DNA of 64,000 bases, taken from CAWBFD01 sp963788115 (GTDB lineage: Bacteria > Actinomycetota > Thermoleophilia > Solirubrobacterales > 70-9). Below, in pieces: positions 34,679 to 43,521 of the stretch. The notes beneath the pieces were generated by a model. It searched no databases and was not told the DNA's origin. It saw only the letters and a list, made by a program, of their open reading frames with translations. The position numbers and the translations under genes were made by a program. The stretch lies in the NCBI GenBank assembly GCA_963788115.1, contig CAWBFD010000004.1:1798001-1862000 (forward strand), read 5' to 3'. How positions within the stretch are numbered: the first letter of the stretch is position 1; every line of letters begins with the position of its first letter.

Positions 34679-35158
34679 TCAGTTCCCCTTCGCGGGCTCC
34701 CCGGCGGCCGCCCCTGCCCCGTCGCCCGCGTGGCCGGCCGCCTCGCGGACCTCGCCGACGAGCATGTCGATCGCGACCCGCGTCGGGCAGATCGTGTGCA
34801 CCCCCTGCTCCTCGTACCACTCCGCGCGGTAGGGATCGAGGATTCGGGCGATCACCGTCGGCACGTTGAACCGTCGCTTCGCGATCTGAGCGATGGCGAT
34901 GTTCGTGTTGTCGCCGTCGGTCGCGGCCACGAACGCGTCCGCGCTCCCGATCCCGGCCTCCAGCAACGCCTCGATCTCCAGCCCGGTGCCCACAGTGAAC
35001 CGCCCACCGAGATCCTCCCATGGCCGCTCGAGCCCGATCTCGAGGCGGGCATGCGACTCCGGATCCTCGTCGAGACAGGAGACGTCGTGCCCGTCCTTGA
35101 GCATGGTCCGCGCCAGCGAGGAGCCGACGCGACCGCAGCCCACGATCATGAGGAACAT
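34679..35158 (-). CDS. RCK-N (TrkA-N) domain protein
   Basis: A 159-residue protein with only the N-terminal RCK domain: FLMIVGCGRVGSSLARTML (G-x-G-x-x-G) and CLDEDPESHARLE, followed by DAFVAATDGDNTNIAIAQ. The TrkA-C domain is replaced by a short Ala/Gly-rich tail (residues 140-159). Paired with the next full RCK gene, it resembles the split RCK pairs of other actinobacteria. TAGTAT lies 7 nt before the ATG at 35158. A K+-transport regulatory role is inferred from the family and its neighbours. Confidence 0.88.
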   Translation of the reverse strand: MFLMIVGCGRVGSSLARTMLKDGHDVSCLDEDPESHARLEIGLERPWEDLGGRFTVGTGLEIEALLEAGIGSADAFVAATDGDNTNIAIAQIAKRRFNVPTVIARILDPYRAEWYEEQGVHTICPTRVAIDMLVGEVREAAGHAGDGAGAAAGEPAKGN

Positions 35159-35170
35159 GGCTTCGATACT

Positions 35171-35205
35171 AGAGGCTGAATGTGGGGTGACCACATCAAG
35201 CCTCT
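35171..35205. terminator. 15-bp inverted repeat at the end of the APC-USP gene
   Basis: Arms 35171-35185 and 35191-35205 pair at 14 of 15 positions around the loop GGTGA. The repeat overlaps the stop codon of the upstream permease and touches the TAGTAT box of the RCK gene. It may end the permease transcript, act as an operator for the RCK promoter, or both. Confidence 0.5.
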
Positions 35206-37262
35206 AGGCTCTCCGTTCTCTCGGCGACCGCCGGCCCGCCGTCGCCGCCGATCGCCCGCTCCGCGACCTCCGCCGGCGGCGCCGTGACGAGCACCGGGCA
35301 CGGCGCCTTGCGCAGCACGTACTCGGTCACCGGCCCGATCTCGGCCGGGCGCGACCCCCCGATCCCGCCAAGGATCGCTCCCCCACGCACCTTGGTCGGC
35401 GGCTCAGCCCCCATCACGATCACCTCCACGTCGCGCGCACGGGCGGCTTGAACGATCCCCGCCCCGGCATCGCGGGCGCGGACCACCGACGTCGCCACCT
35501 CGACCGTCTCGTACTCCTCCCCGATCTGCTGGGCGCGCTCGAGGGCGCGGTTCGCGACCCTCATCCGCTCGGCCGGCGGAGGTGCGTCCAGCGGTACCGT
35601 CAGCGGCACCTCGAGCACGTAGACCACCTCGAGCCGGGGCGGCGTCTCGCCGGGATCCAGAGCGGCGTCCGCCAGCCGTCCCGCGGTGCTGACGATGTCG
35701 TCGTCGAGCCCAGTCCCGAACACCGGGACGAGGATGTCCCCGTACTCCACGTCGACCGCGTGCTTGACCAGTGCCTCGGCGGGCACCGTCACCCGTCCCG
35801 TCAGCGAGGTCTGTTCGACCACCAGGCGATAGATGACGTATCCGACGATGCCGACGAGCATCCAGCCGCCGCCGACGTAGAGGGCGGCGTCGTGGAACGC
35901 GATCACGCTGACCCAGGCGGGGAACATCAGGGCGGCGCCGATCAGCGCCGGGAGCGGCAGACGGTGACCGCCGATGGACACATTCAGCGGCGCCCGGAAC
36001 GGACGCGGGCGATCCGGCTGCGTGATCCGCAAGCGAACGATCGAGAGATGGGCGATGGCGATCGCGAGCGTCGCCCCGAACGCGTACACGCCGGCGAGCA
36101 TCTCGACGTCGCCCGGGATCACGAGGGCGACGCAGATCGCCGCCGCCGACCAGATGGCCACGAACGGCGTCGCCCGCCGGCGGCCGAGCTTGCCGAGCCA
36201 ACTCGGGATCTGGCGGTTGGTGGCGAGCACATAGACGTGTCGAGAGAGCCCGAGCATGGTCGTCACCGCGGCCCAGACCAGCACCGCAGGCGCGACCGCG
36301 ACCACGGCGACCTCCATCACGGTCGAGAGCCACGCGGGGTCGTAGCTCTGCACCACGCCCAGCACCGGGTCGTCGATGTACGGCCCGCCGAGCGCCGTCT
36401 CCGGTCCGTCCGGGCCGCCGGTCACGGGCAGGGCCATCAGGGCCACGGCGGCGATCCCCGCGTAGGCGAGCGGGAGCAGCAACGTCGTCGCCTTGACCAC
36501 CCGGGTGAGGTCGCCGGGGCGGAAATCGAGGTCGGGGGCGAGGTCGGAAGCTGCCTCGATCCCGGCGAAGGCCACGGTGGCGATCACAAACGCATAGACG
36601 GCGTCCTCGAGTGACGGCGAGGTGAACGGATCCAGCTCCGCCGTCAGCACCCCGGGATCCCACACCACCGCCGCACCGACCGCGATCACCAGAACCTGGA
36701 GGGCGAGGTCTCCCAGAGCGAGCCCGATCAGCACGCCCTGCCGCCCCTGGCCGGTATGCCCACGCGCGTTGATCACGCCGGCGGCCGCGACCACCCCCAC
36801 GGCGACCGCGACCTCGCCCCCACCGTGGGTGAAGCCACTCCAGATCGGGCCGAGGTAGTGAGGGGTGGAGACCGCCGCCAGGGCGATCACGATGATGTAG
36901 TCGATCAGGATCGCCCAGCCGGCGATGAAGCTGACGAGCTCGTTGAAGGCATGCCGGGCCAGGGTCGACGATCCGCCCGGGTCGCGGTACATCGCCGCAC
37001 CCTCGATGTACGTCATTGTCGCGAACACGAACAGGAGGCCCGCCGCGAGGAAGATCAGCGGCGTGAGGCCGAGCCCGCGGTCGGCGACGACGCCTAGCGC
37101 GAAATAGATCGAGAACCCGACCGCCGAGTACGCGATCGCGAACAGCAGGGGCGCCCCGAGGAAGCGGCGCGCCAACCCGGCGTCATCACTGGCCCAGTGA
37201 GGCCGGCGCGGCTCGCCCGACGGATCCGGAGCGCCGGGGTTGCGCCCCCCGGTGGCGTTCAC
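35196..37262 (-). CDS. APC-superfamily permease with C-terminal universal stress (USP) domain
   Basis: A 688-residue protein. About 12 membrane helices (35-480) have the amino acid-polyamine-cation (APC) fold (AIAYSAVGFSIYFALGVVAD at helix 1; DPGGSSTLARHAFNELVSF after helix 2). Residues 515-670 form a USP-like cytosolic domain (DILVPVFGTGLDDDIVST, VIVMGAEPPTKVRGG, APCPVLVTAPP). This layout parallels KimA, the K+/H+ symporter regulated by c-di-AMP, but orthology cannot be claimed from sequence reading. Two RCK genes lie directly downstream, favouring cation transport. The GTG start overlaps the upstream small gene's stop (GTGA). Confidence 0.87.
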   Translation of the reverse strand: MNATGGRNPGAPDPSGEPRRPHWASDDAGLARRFLGAPLLFAIAYSAVGFSIYFALGVVADRGLGLTPLIFLAAGLLFVFATMTYIEGAAMYRDPGGSSTLARHAFNELVSFIAGWAILIDYIIVIALAAVSTPHYLGPIWSGFTHGGGEVAVAVGVVAAAGVINARGHTGQGRQGVLIGLALGDLALQVLVIAVGAAVVWDPGVLTAELDPFTSPSLEDAVYAFVIATVAFAGIEAASDLAPDLDFRPGDLTRVVKATTLLLPLAYAGIAAVALMALPVTGGPDGPETALGGPYIDDPVLGVVQSYDPAWLSTVMEVAVVAVAPAVLVWAAVTTMLGLSRHVYVLATNRQIPSWLGKLGRRRATPFVAIWSAAAICVALVIPGDVEMLAGVYAFGATLAIAIAHLSIVRLRITQPDRPRPFRAPLNVSIGGHRLPLPALIGAALMFPAWVSVIAFHDAALYVGGGWMLVGIVGYVIYRLVVEQTSLTGRVTVPAEALVKHAVDVEYGDILVPVFGTGLDDDIVSTAGRLADAALDPGETPPRLEVVYVLEVPLTVPLDAPPPAERMRVANRALERAQQIGEEYETVEVATSVVRARDAGAGIVQAARARDVEVIVMGAEPPTKVRGGAILGGIGGSRPAEIGPVTEYVLRKAPCPVLVTAPPAEVAERAIGGDGGPAVAERTESLEA

Positions 37263-37459
37263 CCGCGGTTCCGCAGTGAGAGGTACAACCGCCCGGCTCC
37301 CAGGGCCACGAATAACACGCCCAGCAGGAAGCCCGTCGCGAGCGGCCCCCCGCCGTTCGCGAGCGTCACCGCCAGAATCGCCACGCCGAAGCCCAGGATC
37401 ACCGCCGAGAACAGGCGCGTGACACCGCGGTAGACCTCGTCCGGAGCCGGTGCCGTCAT
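37259..37459 (-). CDS. Small two-helix membrane protein
   Basis: A 66-residue protein with two helices (LFSAVILGFGVAILAVTLA and LATGFLLGVLFVALGAGRLY) separated by a Gly-rich turn. Function unknown. It overlaps the following APC-USP gene by 4 bp, so it may be an accessory subunit of that permease. The ATG at 37459 is decided by a TAAAAT box 7 nt upstream (leaderless); the open frame continues upstream antisense to nothing conserved. Confidence 0.7.
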   Translation of the reverse strand: MTAPAPDEVYRGVTRLFSAVILGFGVAILAVTLANGGGPLATGFLLGVLFVALGAGRLYLSLRNRG

Positions 37460-37524
37460 TGGGGGAATTTTATGCCGGTGCCCCCACGGCCTCCCCACGG
37501 CGACCGCGCCCCGGCGGACGCCGT

Positions 37525-39474
37525 TCAGGTCTCGGCCTGGGCGCCGGCCGGCGCCGGACCTGGGCTGGGGGCATCCGCCGCCAGCCCCCGCGACGCGGCC
37601 ACCTCCCCCGGCTCGGCCACCACGATCACCCGGCATGGCCGCTTGGCGAGCACGGTCTGGAGCGTCTTGCCGTAGAGAGGCGTCCCGTTGCGATAGCGGA
37701 GCTGCATCACGATCGCCGCCGCCTTGAGCTCCCGTGCCCTCTGGACGATCGCCTTGCCCGCCTGCCCCGGCCGCACGCGCAGCACCGTGCCGCTCGCGCG
37801 CTGCCCGCAGATCAGCTTGGCGCGCTCGATCTTCGCCCGCGCCTCGGCCTCCTCGGCGGGCAGCTCGGCGTCGAGGGGCAGATGGGTTGGCACGTTGATC
37901 AGGGCGAGCACGTGGATCGCCCGGCGACGGCGCGCAGCCAGCGTCCTCGCCGTCAGCACCGCCGTCTCGGAGAACGGCTCCTGCTCGAAGGCGACGAGAA
38001 CGCTGCGGTACTCGATCTCCTCGACGCCGAGCGGCGCCAGAGTCTCGACCTTGACGGTCTCTCGTAGCGGCAGGCCCTGGCCGCGCCGAAACAGCAGGTA
38101 GATGGCGGTGCCCAGGACCATCCATACGGTCCCGGCCACCAGGGTCTCGACGTTCAGTGCCATGACAACGATCCAGGCGGCGAAGGTCCCGAGCCCACCG
38201 ACCACGGCCGTCAGCGGCAGCTCCGTCCCCCTGAACCGGAAGTTGAGCGCCGGTTTCCACCGGTGCTTCTCGTCGCGCGACTCGAGTGGCTGGCGCTCGC
38301 GGAGCCGCACGACCGAGATGTGGGCGATCGTGAACGACAGCATCGCGCCGAACGAGTACATCGTCGCGAGGAAGTCGGTCTCGCCCGGCAGCATGGTCAG
38401 TGCGGCCACCCCCGAGAAGACGATGATCGCCACGTAGGGGGTGTTGAACCTCGGATGGACCTGCCGCAGGGCGTCGGGCAGCTGGCGGTACTGGCCCATC
38501 GAGAACGTCAGCCGCGAGAGGCCGATCAGGCCCGCGTTGGTGGCGATGATCAGGATCACGGCGGCGAGGATCCCGACGTAGTAGCGGAGGGCGTCGGTGA
38601 GACCCGCTGAGAGGCCGAGGTTGTCGACGATGCCCAGCACGGGGTCGTCCGCGTAGGTGGTGCCGAGCTCGGTGGTGTAGGTGCCGCCCGCATCCTGGGT
38701 GACGGGCATCGCGGAGAGCGCGATCAGCGGCAGCAGCAGGTACAGGACGATCACGGCCAGCACCACGAGGCCAACTCCGCGCGGCACCGTGCGCGGGGCG
38801 TCGCGGGCCTCCTCCGCCATGTTGGAGATCGTCTCGATCCCCGTGTAGGCGATCATGCCGACCGCGATCCCCAGCGCGAAGTCGCCCCAGGTCGGCGCCA
38901 CGCCGAGGTCCACGTTGTTCACCAGGATGTCCGGGTCGAGGACGAGCGCGATCCCGATCACCACCAGCACCACCTGGGTGAGCAGGTCGCCGATCGCGAG
39001 CACGAGGTTCAGGCGCGACGACTCCTGCGTGCCCTTCACGTTGAGCGCAGCCAGCAGCGCCAGCAGGGCGATCCCCGCGATCACGTCACCCGGACCGTGG
39101 GACAGCGGCTCCCAGAAGACGCCCAGGTAGTGCGGCACGAAGAACGCCGAGATCGCCGCGGTGATCACGTAGTTGAGCATCTGGCCCCAGCCGGCGAAGA
39201 AGCTGACCACCTCGTTGAAGGCATGGCGGGCGAAGTTCGACGACCCCCCGGCCTCGGGGTGGAGGACGGTCGCCTCGGTGTAGGTCGCCGCGGTGCAGAT
39301 GAAGATGAGGCCGGCGATCGCGAACGTCACCGGCGTCAGCCCCAGCGCGAATGCCGCAACGACACCCAGCGCGTAGTAGATCGACGAGCCGACGTTTCCG
39401 TACGCGGCCGAGAACAACGCGCCGACGCCGTGAACACGGCGAAGGGTGTCCTCGCGAGGAATTCTTTCGGCCAT
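37525..39474 (-). CDS. Second APC-superfamily permease with C-terminal USP domain
   Basis: A 649-residue paralogue of the neighbouring APC-USP permease. The membrane part (about 20-470) contains SAAYGNVGSSIYYALGVVAA in helix 1 and HPEAGGSSNFARHAFNEVVS after helix 2. The USP domain (about 490-640) carries RSVLVAFEQEPFSETAVLTA, ALINVPTHLPLD and KRPCRVIVVAEPGEV. As with its neighbour, K+ or amino-acid symport is possible; tandem copies beside RCK proteins favour cation transport. TATAGT lies 8 nt before the ATG, and no ribosome-binding site is seen. Confidence 0.87.
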   Translation of the reverse strand: MAERIPREDTLRRVHGVGALFSAAYGNVGSSIYYALGVVAAFALGLTPVTFAIAGLIFICTAATYTEATVLHPEAGGSSNFARHAFNEVVSFFAGWGQMLNYVITAAISAFFVPHYLGVFWEPLSHGPGDVIAGIALLALLAALNVKGTQESSRLNLVLAIGDLLTQVVLVVIGIALVLDPDILVNNVDLGVAPTWGDFALGIAVGMIAYTGIETISNMAEEARDAPRTVPRGVGLVVLAVIVLYLLLPLIALSAMPVTQDAGGTYTTELGTTYADDPVLGIVDNLGLSAGLTDALRYYVGILAAVILIIATNAGLIGLSRLTFSMGQYRQLPDALRQVHPRFNTPYVAIIVFSGVAALTMLPGETDFLATMYSFGAMLSFTIAHISVVRLRERQPLESRDEKHRWKPALNFRFRGTELPLTAVVGGLGTFAAWIVVMALNVETLVAGTVWMVLGTAIYLLFRRGQGLPLRETVKVETLAPLGVEEIEYRSVLVAFEQEPFSETAVLTARTLAARRRRAIHVLALINVPTHLPLDAELPAEEAEARAKIERAKLICGQRASGTVLRVRPGQAGKAIVQRARELKAAAIVMQLRYRNGTPLYGKTLQTVLAKRPCRVIVVAEPGEVAASRGLAADAPSPGPAPAGAQAET

Positions 39475-39560
39475 TTCGGCCGACTATAGGCTGAAGCGAA
39501 GCCCGTTCAAGCGCGGGGCGCGCGCCGGGCTCGGGGCCGGGCGTCGCCCGCACGGGGGCT

Positions 39561-39589
39561 CTGCCCGACATGGATGTCCGTTCGGGCAG
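39561..39589. terminator. Hairpin between hppA and the APC-USP gene
   Basis: CTGCCCGA (39561-39568) and TCGGGCAG (39582-39589) pair around a 13-nt loop that itself contains ACAT-GG-ATGT. It lies in a 182-bp very GC-rich interval after the hppA stop with other short GC inverted repeats. No T-run follows, so terminator function is uncertain. Confidence 0.35.
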
Positions 39590-39656
39590 GAGGGCTGGAT
39601 GCCCGTCCCCCGGGCGGGCGATGCCCGGGTCCGCGCCCCACCGGGGGTTGGCGCTT

Positions 39657-41723
39657 TTACAGGTTCACGATCGGGATGATCAGCAGGGCGACGATGTTCG
39701 CCACCTTGATCATCGGGTTGATCGCCGGCCCCGCGGTGTCCTTGTAGGGGTCGCCGACGGTGTCGCCCGTGACGGCGGCCGCGTGCGCCTCGGAGCCCTT
39801 GCCGCCGAACGCGCCGTCCTCGATCAGCTTCTTGGCGTTGTCCCACGCGCCGCCGCCGGCGGTCATCGACAGGGCGACGAACAGGCCGACGACGATCACC
39901 CCGATGAGGAGCCCGCCGAGGGCCTCGACGCTGATCACGCCGACGATCAGCGGAATCGCGATTGGGATCAGCGACGGCACGATCATCTCCCGCTGGGCGG
40001 CAGCGGTGACGATGCCGACGGTCCGCCCGTACTCGGGCCGCACCGTGCCCTCCATGATCCCCGGGTTCTCCCGGAACTGGCGGCGCACCTCCTCGACCAC
40101 CTGGCCGCCGGCGCGGCCGACCGCCTCGATCGCGAACGCGACGAACAGGTAGACCATCATGCCGCCGATCAGGAGGCCGATGAGCACGGCCGGATCGGAG
40201 ATCGAGAACACCAAGCCCTGACCCCCCTCCTCGTCGGCGAGCTCGATCTCGAACGCGTTGAACAGCACCAGCGCGGCCAGCGCCGCCGAGCCGATCGCGT
40301 ACCCCTTGGTCACGGCCTTGGTCGTGTTCCCGACCGCGTCCAGGGGATCGGTGACGTTGCGGACCTCCTCGGGAAGATCGGCCATCTCGGCGATGCCGCC
40401 GGCGTTGTCGGTGATCGGGCCAAACGCGTCGAGAGCGACGATCAGCCCGGTGAGGGAGAGCTGAGCCATGACCGCGACGCCGATGCCGTAGATCCCGGCA
40501 AGCTCGTTCGCGCCCAGGATCGCCATGGCGAGCAGGAGCGCGGGCGCCGCTGTCGACTGGAATCCCTGTGCCAGCCCCTGGATGATGTTCGTGGCGTGGC
40601 CGGTGATCGACGCCTGGCTGATCGTCCTCACCGGGCGGAAGCGGGTGGACGTGTAGAAGTCGGTGATGATGAACAGGCCGGCGGTGACCGCGACGCCGAT
40701 CAGCGCGCATAGCCACAGGTCGCTCACGGACGGGGCGAGGTCGAGGCCGGCGGCGCTCCGCAGCGTGACGTCGTCCATCATCCAGCTGGTGATCGGGTAG
40801 AAGGCCGCCGCCGAGAGCGCCCCGGAGACGATCAGCCCCCGGTAGAGCGCGCCCTCGACCCGGTCGGTTCGGGTGCGCACCGCCAGCGCGCCGATGATCG
40901 ACGCGATGATCGCGACCCCGCCGATCACCAGCGGGTAGACCGCGACCTCACGCGCCTCGTTGAAGGTGAGCACCCCGAGCAGCATCACCGCAACCGCGGT
41001 GACCGCATAGGTCTCGAACAGGTCGGCCGCCATCCCGGCGCAGTCGCCGACGTTGTCGCCGACGTTGTCCGCGATCACCGCCGGGTTCCGCGGGTCGTCC
41101 TCGGGGATCCCGGCCTCGACCTTGCCGACGAGATCCGCGCCGACATCCGCCGCCTTGGTGAAGATGCCGCCGCCGAGACGGGCGAAGACGGAGATCAGCG
41201 AGCCGCCGAAGCCCAGGCCGATGAGGGCGTCGACGGCCTCCTTGTCGGTCTTGTCGCCGAGGATCAGGATGCCGAAGTATCCGGCGACGCCAAGCAGCGC
41301 CAGGCCGACCACGAGAAGTCCCGTGACCGAGCCGCCCTTGAAGGCGACATCGAGGGCCGGCGGCACGCCGCCCCGGGCGGCCTCGGCGACCCGAGCGTTG
41401 GCCCGCACCGAGAGGTTCATGCCGATGAACCCGGCGGCGCCGGAGAGGGTACCGCCGATGACGAACCCGATCGCGGGCAGCACGTCCCCCTGGACGATCC
41501 AGAGAAGGATCGCGAGGGGCACCGCGACCGCCGCGATGATCGTGTACTGGCGGCGCAGGTATTCCTTGGCGCCCTCCTGCACGGCGCCCGAGATCTCGCG
41601 CATCCGCTCGTTCCCCGCGGGACGTCTCAGCAGCCGCTGGGTGATGGCCGCGCCGTAGACCACCGCTGCGCCCGCGCACACGAGCGCGATCACGACCCCG
41701 TAGTCCGTCAGGAAATCCGTCAA
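39657..41723 (-). CDS. hppA: H+-translocating membrane pyrophosphatase (K+-independent type)
   Basis: A 688-residue, ~16-helix proton pump driven by pyrophosphate hydrolysis. The substrate-binding signatures are intact (GGGIFTKAADVGADLVGKVE, DNVGDNVGDCAGMAADLFE, TVGDPYKDTAGPAINP). The segment GNTTKAVTKG has Lys where K+-dependent enzymes have Ala, so the pump should not need K+. The start is a TTG at 41723 with GGAGG about 9 nt upstream, giving MTDFLTDYG. It energises the membrane next to the two cation permeases. Confidence 0.96.
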   Translation of the reverse strand: MTDFLTDYGVVIALVCAGAAVVYGAAITQRLLRRPAGNERMREISGAVQEGAKEYLRRQYTIIAAVAVPLAILLWIVQGDVLPAIGFVIGGTLSGAAGFIGMNLSVRANARVAEAARGGVPPALDVAFKGGSVTGLLVVGLALLGVAGYFGILILGDKTDKEAVDALIGLGFGGSLISVFARLGGGIFTKAADVGADLVGKVEAGIPEDDPRNPAVIADNVGDNVGDCAGMAADLFETYAVTAVAVMLLGVLTFNEAREVAVYPLVIGGVAIIASIIGALAVRTRTDRVEGALYRGLIVSGALSAAAFYPITSWMMDDVTLRSAAGLDLAPSVSDLWLCALIGVAVTAGLFIITDFYTSTRFRPVRTISQASITGHATNIIQGLAQGFQSTAAPALLLAMAILGANELAGIYGIGVAVMAQLSLTGLIVALDAFGPITDNAGGIAEMADLPEEVRNVTDPLDAVGNTTKAVTKGYAIGSAALAALVLFNAFEIELADEEGGQGLVFSISDPAVLIGLLIGGMMVYLFVAFAIEAVGRAGGQVVEEVRRQFRENPGIMEGTVRPEYGRTVGIVTAAAQREMIVPSLIPIAIPLIVGVISVEALGGLLIGVIVVGLFVALSMTAGGGAWDNAKKLIEDGAFGGKGSEAHAAAVTGDTVGDPYKDTAGPAINPMIKVANIVALLIIPIVNL

Positions 41724-41820
41724 GTGCTAGGTCCTCCGGTTGGCTTTGAACGTGGCAACGGCCGGACTCGGCCCGGCCGTGAGGGCCGCGAGTCTATCCG
41801 CCTGTCCGTCGCAGCGCCGC

Positions 41821-42285
41821 TCACTGGGCGGAGCCCGGCGGCACCCACAGGCCCGGGGGTGGCTTCCCCGATCCCCCGCGTTCGCCCTCGGCCGCAGGGG
41901 GCGGCTCCCCCTCGGCCGCGCCCGGCTCGGCCCCCTCTGACGGCTCGGTCGGGCCGCCGGCGTGGCGGGCGTAGAGCATCTGGATCTCGGAGAGCGCCGA
42001 TCGCACCTGCGTCTCGGCATCGGGCTCGAGCAGACCAGAGAGCGCCCTCACGGCCTCGATCCCGACGCGGGCCTGATCCAGGTCTCGCTCGTCATCCTTG
42101 GCGATCCGCCTGGCGGTGAGGTTGATCAGCGTGACCACGCTCTCGAGCAGGACGTCCTGGACGCGGACCCTGCGCAGGCTCTCCTCGATCCGCGCGCGGG
42201 CCTCCTCCTCGTTGAGCTGTGGTTCCTGCTCGTCGGCCGCAGGCTGTTCCTGCTCGCCGCCAGCCCCCTGCTCCTGCTCTGCCAT
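41821..42285 (-). CDS. DUF1844-like protein
   Basis: A 154-residue soluble protein. Residues 1-22 are Glu/Gln rich; the core (about 25-105) is helical, with RVQDVLLESVVTLINLTARR and EAVRALSGLLEPDAETQVRS, matching the DUF1844 layout (two-helix unit after L-x-x-A). The tail (110-154) is Pro/Gly/Glu rich. The function of DUF1844 is unknown; it often sits near translation or membrane genes. TAGATT lies 6 nt before the ATG. Confidence 0.7.
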   Translation of the reverse strand: MAEQEQGAGGEQEQPAADEQEPQLNEEEARARIEESLRRVRVQDVLLESVVTLINLTARRIAKDDERDLDQARVGIEAVRALSGLLEPDAETQVRSALSEIQMLYARHAGGPTEPSEGAEPGAAEGEPPPAAEGERGGSGKPPPGLWVPPGSAQ

Positions 42286-42312
42286 GGACGCAATCTAGCG
42301 GTCCGGGGGCGG

Positions 42313-43521
42313 CTAGCCCCGCACGCGCTCGCCCGCGTAGGTCCTCCGAGTGTCGGCCACCGCATCGCGATAGATGTCCGTGATCGAGGCCCCCTCGGCG
42401 AGCGCCTTGCGCGCCCTCTGGGCACCGTTCAACGTCGGCAGGGCGGGCTCCAGCCCCAGCTCCTCACGCGCGGGCGCCGTCCACTCGACGAGCCTCTCGA
42501 TCGCGGCGCCGGTGGAGATCTCACTCCTGCTGCCGAAATCGATCAGCCTTCCGTCCATCCCGTAACGGATGGCGCGCCACAGGTTCTCCTCGATCTCACG
42601 CTGCCGGAGCGGCTCCGGCAGCCGGGAATCGTCGTAGTCGCGGGCCGTCTGCGCAATGCAGGCGGCGATCAGAGCCGCCAGCCCAAACGACTCCTCGCCG
42701 GTGGTCTGAGCGTCGCAGATGCGCAACTCCACCGTGCCGAAGGTGTGGTGCGGCCTCACGCTCCACCAGAGCTGGGTCGCCTCGGTCACGCTCCCGGTCC
42801 GGGTCAGGAGGTCGATGAAGCCGGCGTACTCGGCGAAGGTCCAAAACGGCTCGTGGACCCCGCACCGCGGGAAGGTCCGGGTGAAGATCTCGGTGCGGAC
42901 CGAGTGCAGGCCGGTGTCGTGATCGTCCAGGAACGGAGAGTTCGCGGACAGCGCCAGGAGCTGGGGCAGAACCCCGCGGAGGTGGTCGCAGATGGCGATC
43001 GCGCGGTCGGCTCCGCGGATCCCCATGTGAAGGTGCAGGCTCCACGTGTTGTTGCGCTGGGCGACCCAGCGAAGCTGCTCCCGCAGCAGGTCGTAGTGAG
43101 GGGTGTCGATGATGCGCTGGTCGAGGTAGTCGGCCCACGGATGAGTCCCGGTCGCCGCCAGCGCGATCCCGAGCGAGTCGGCCAACGCAAACAGCCTCGC
43201 GCGCCGCTCGCGCTGGAGCTCGACCGCCTCCGCGAAGCTCTCCGCGCGCCCGGAGCGGATCTCGATCTCCGATGCGATCAGCTCCCCGGCCGCCGACTCG
43301 GCGAGCAGATCGTCGGCGCAGGCGGCGGCGTAGAGCTCATCGAAGCGATGGACAAGCTCAAGGCTGTCGGGGTCGACGAGGGCGAACTCCTCCTCGAGCC
43401 CGATGGTGAAGTCGGTCGAGGCCTCGAACAGCTCCCTGGTTCGGGCCATGTCGAGGTGGCCCGCCTCCTCCGAGTCCGTGCGGCCTCTGGTCTCCGACCC
43501 ACCGGCCATGGGAGCGCTCAC
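42313..43521 (-). CDS. Carboxylate-amine ligase (YbdK/GCS2 family)
   Basis: A 402-residue ATP-grasp-related ligase of the gamma-glutamylcysteine synthetase type 2 family. FTIGLEEEFALVDPD opens the catalytic fold, followed by SEIEIRSG, NNTWSLHLHMGI and TVELRICDAQT. Such enzymes join glutamate to an amine (weak gamma-GCS activity has been described for E. coli YbdK). The GTG start directly follows the rex stop (TAAGTG), making this the third gene of a glutaredoxin-rex-ligase operon, so a role in thiol or redox metabolism is plausible. Confidence 0.88.
   Translation of the reverse strand: MSAPMAGGSETRGRTDSEEAGHLDMARTRELFEASTDFTIGLEEEFALVDPDSLELVHRFDELYAAACADDLLAESAAGELIASEIEIRSGRAESFAEAVELQRERRARLFALADSLGIALAATGTHPWADYLDQRIIDTPHYDLLREQLRWVAQRNNTWSLHLHMGIRGADRAIAICDHLRGVLPQLLALSANSPFLDDHDTGLHSVRTEIFTRTFPRCGVHEPFWTFAEYAGFIDLLTRTGSVTEATQLWWSVRPHHTFGTVELRICDAQTTGEESFGLAALIAACIAQTARDYDDSRLPEPLRQREIEENLWRAIRYGMDGRLIDFGSRSEISTGAAIERLVEWTAPAREELGLEPALPTLNGAQRARKALAEGASITDIYRDAVADTRRTYAGERVRG

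Noticed and set aside
39475..39656. Possible riboswitch (c-di-AMP or K+ type) upstream of the APC-USP permease
   Set aside because: The interval has GC-rich hairpins, but I could not match the conserved core of a known class, and the TATAGT box 8 nt before the ATG leaves no 5' leader to hold one.
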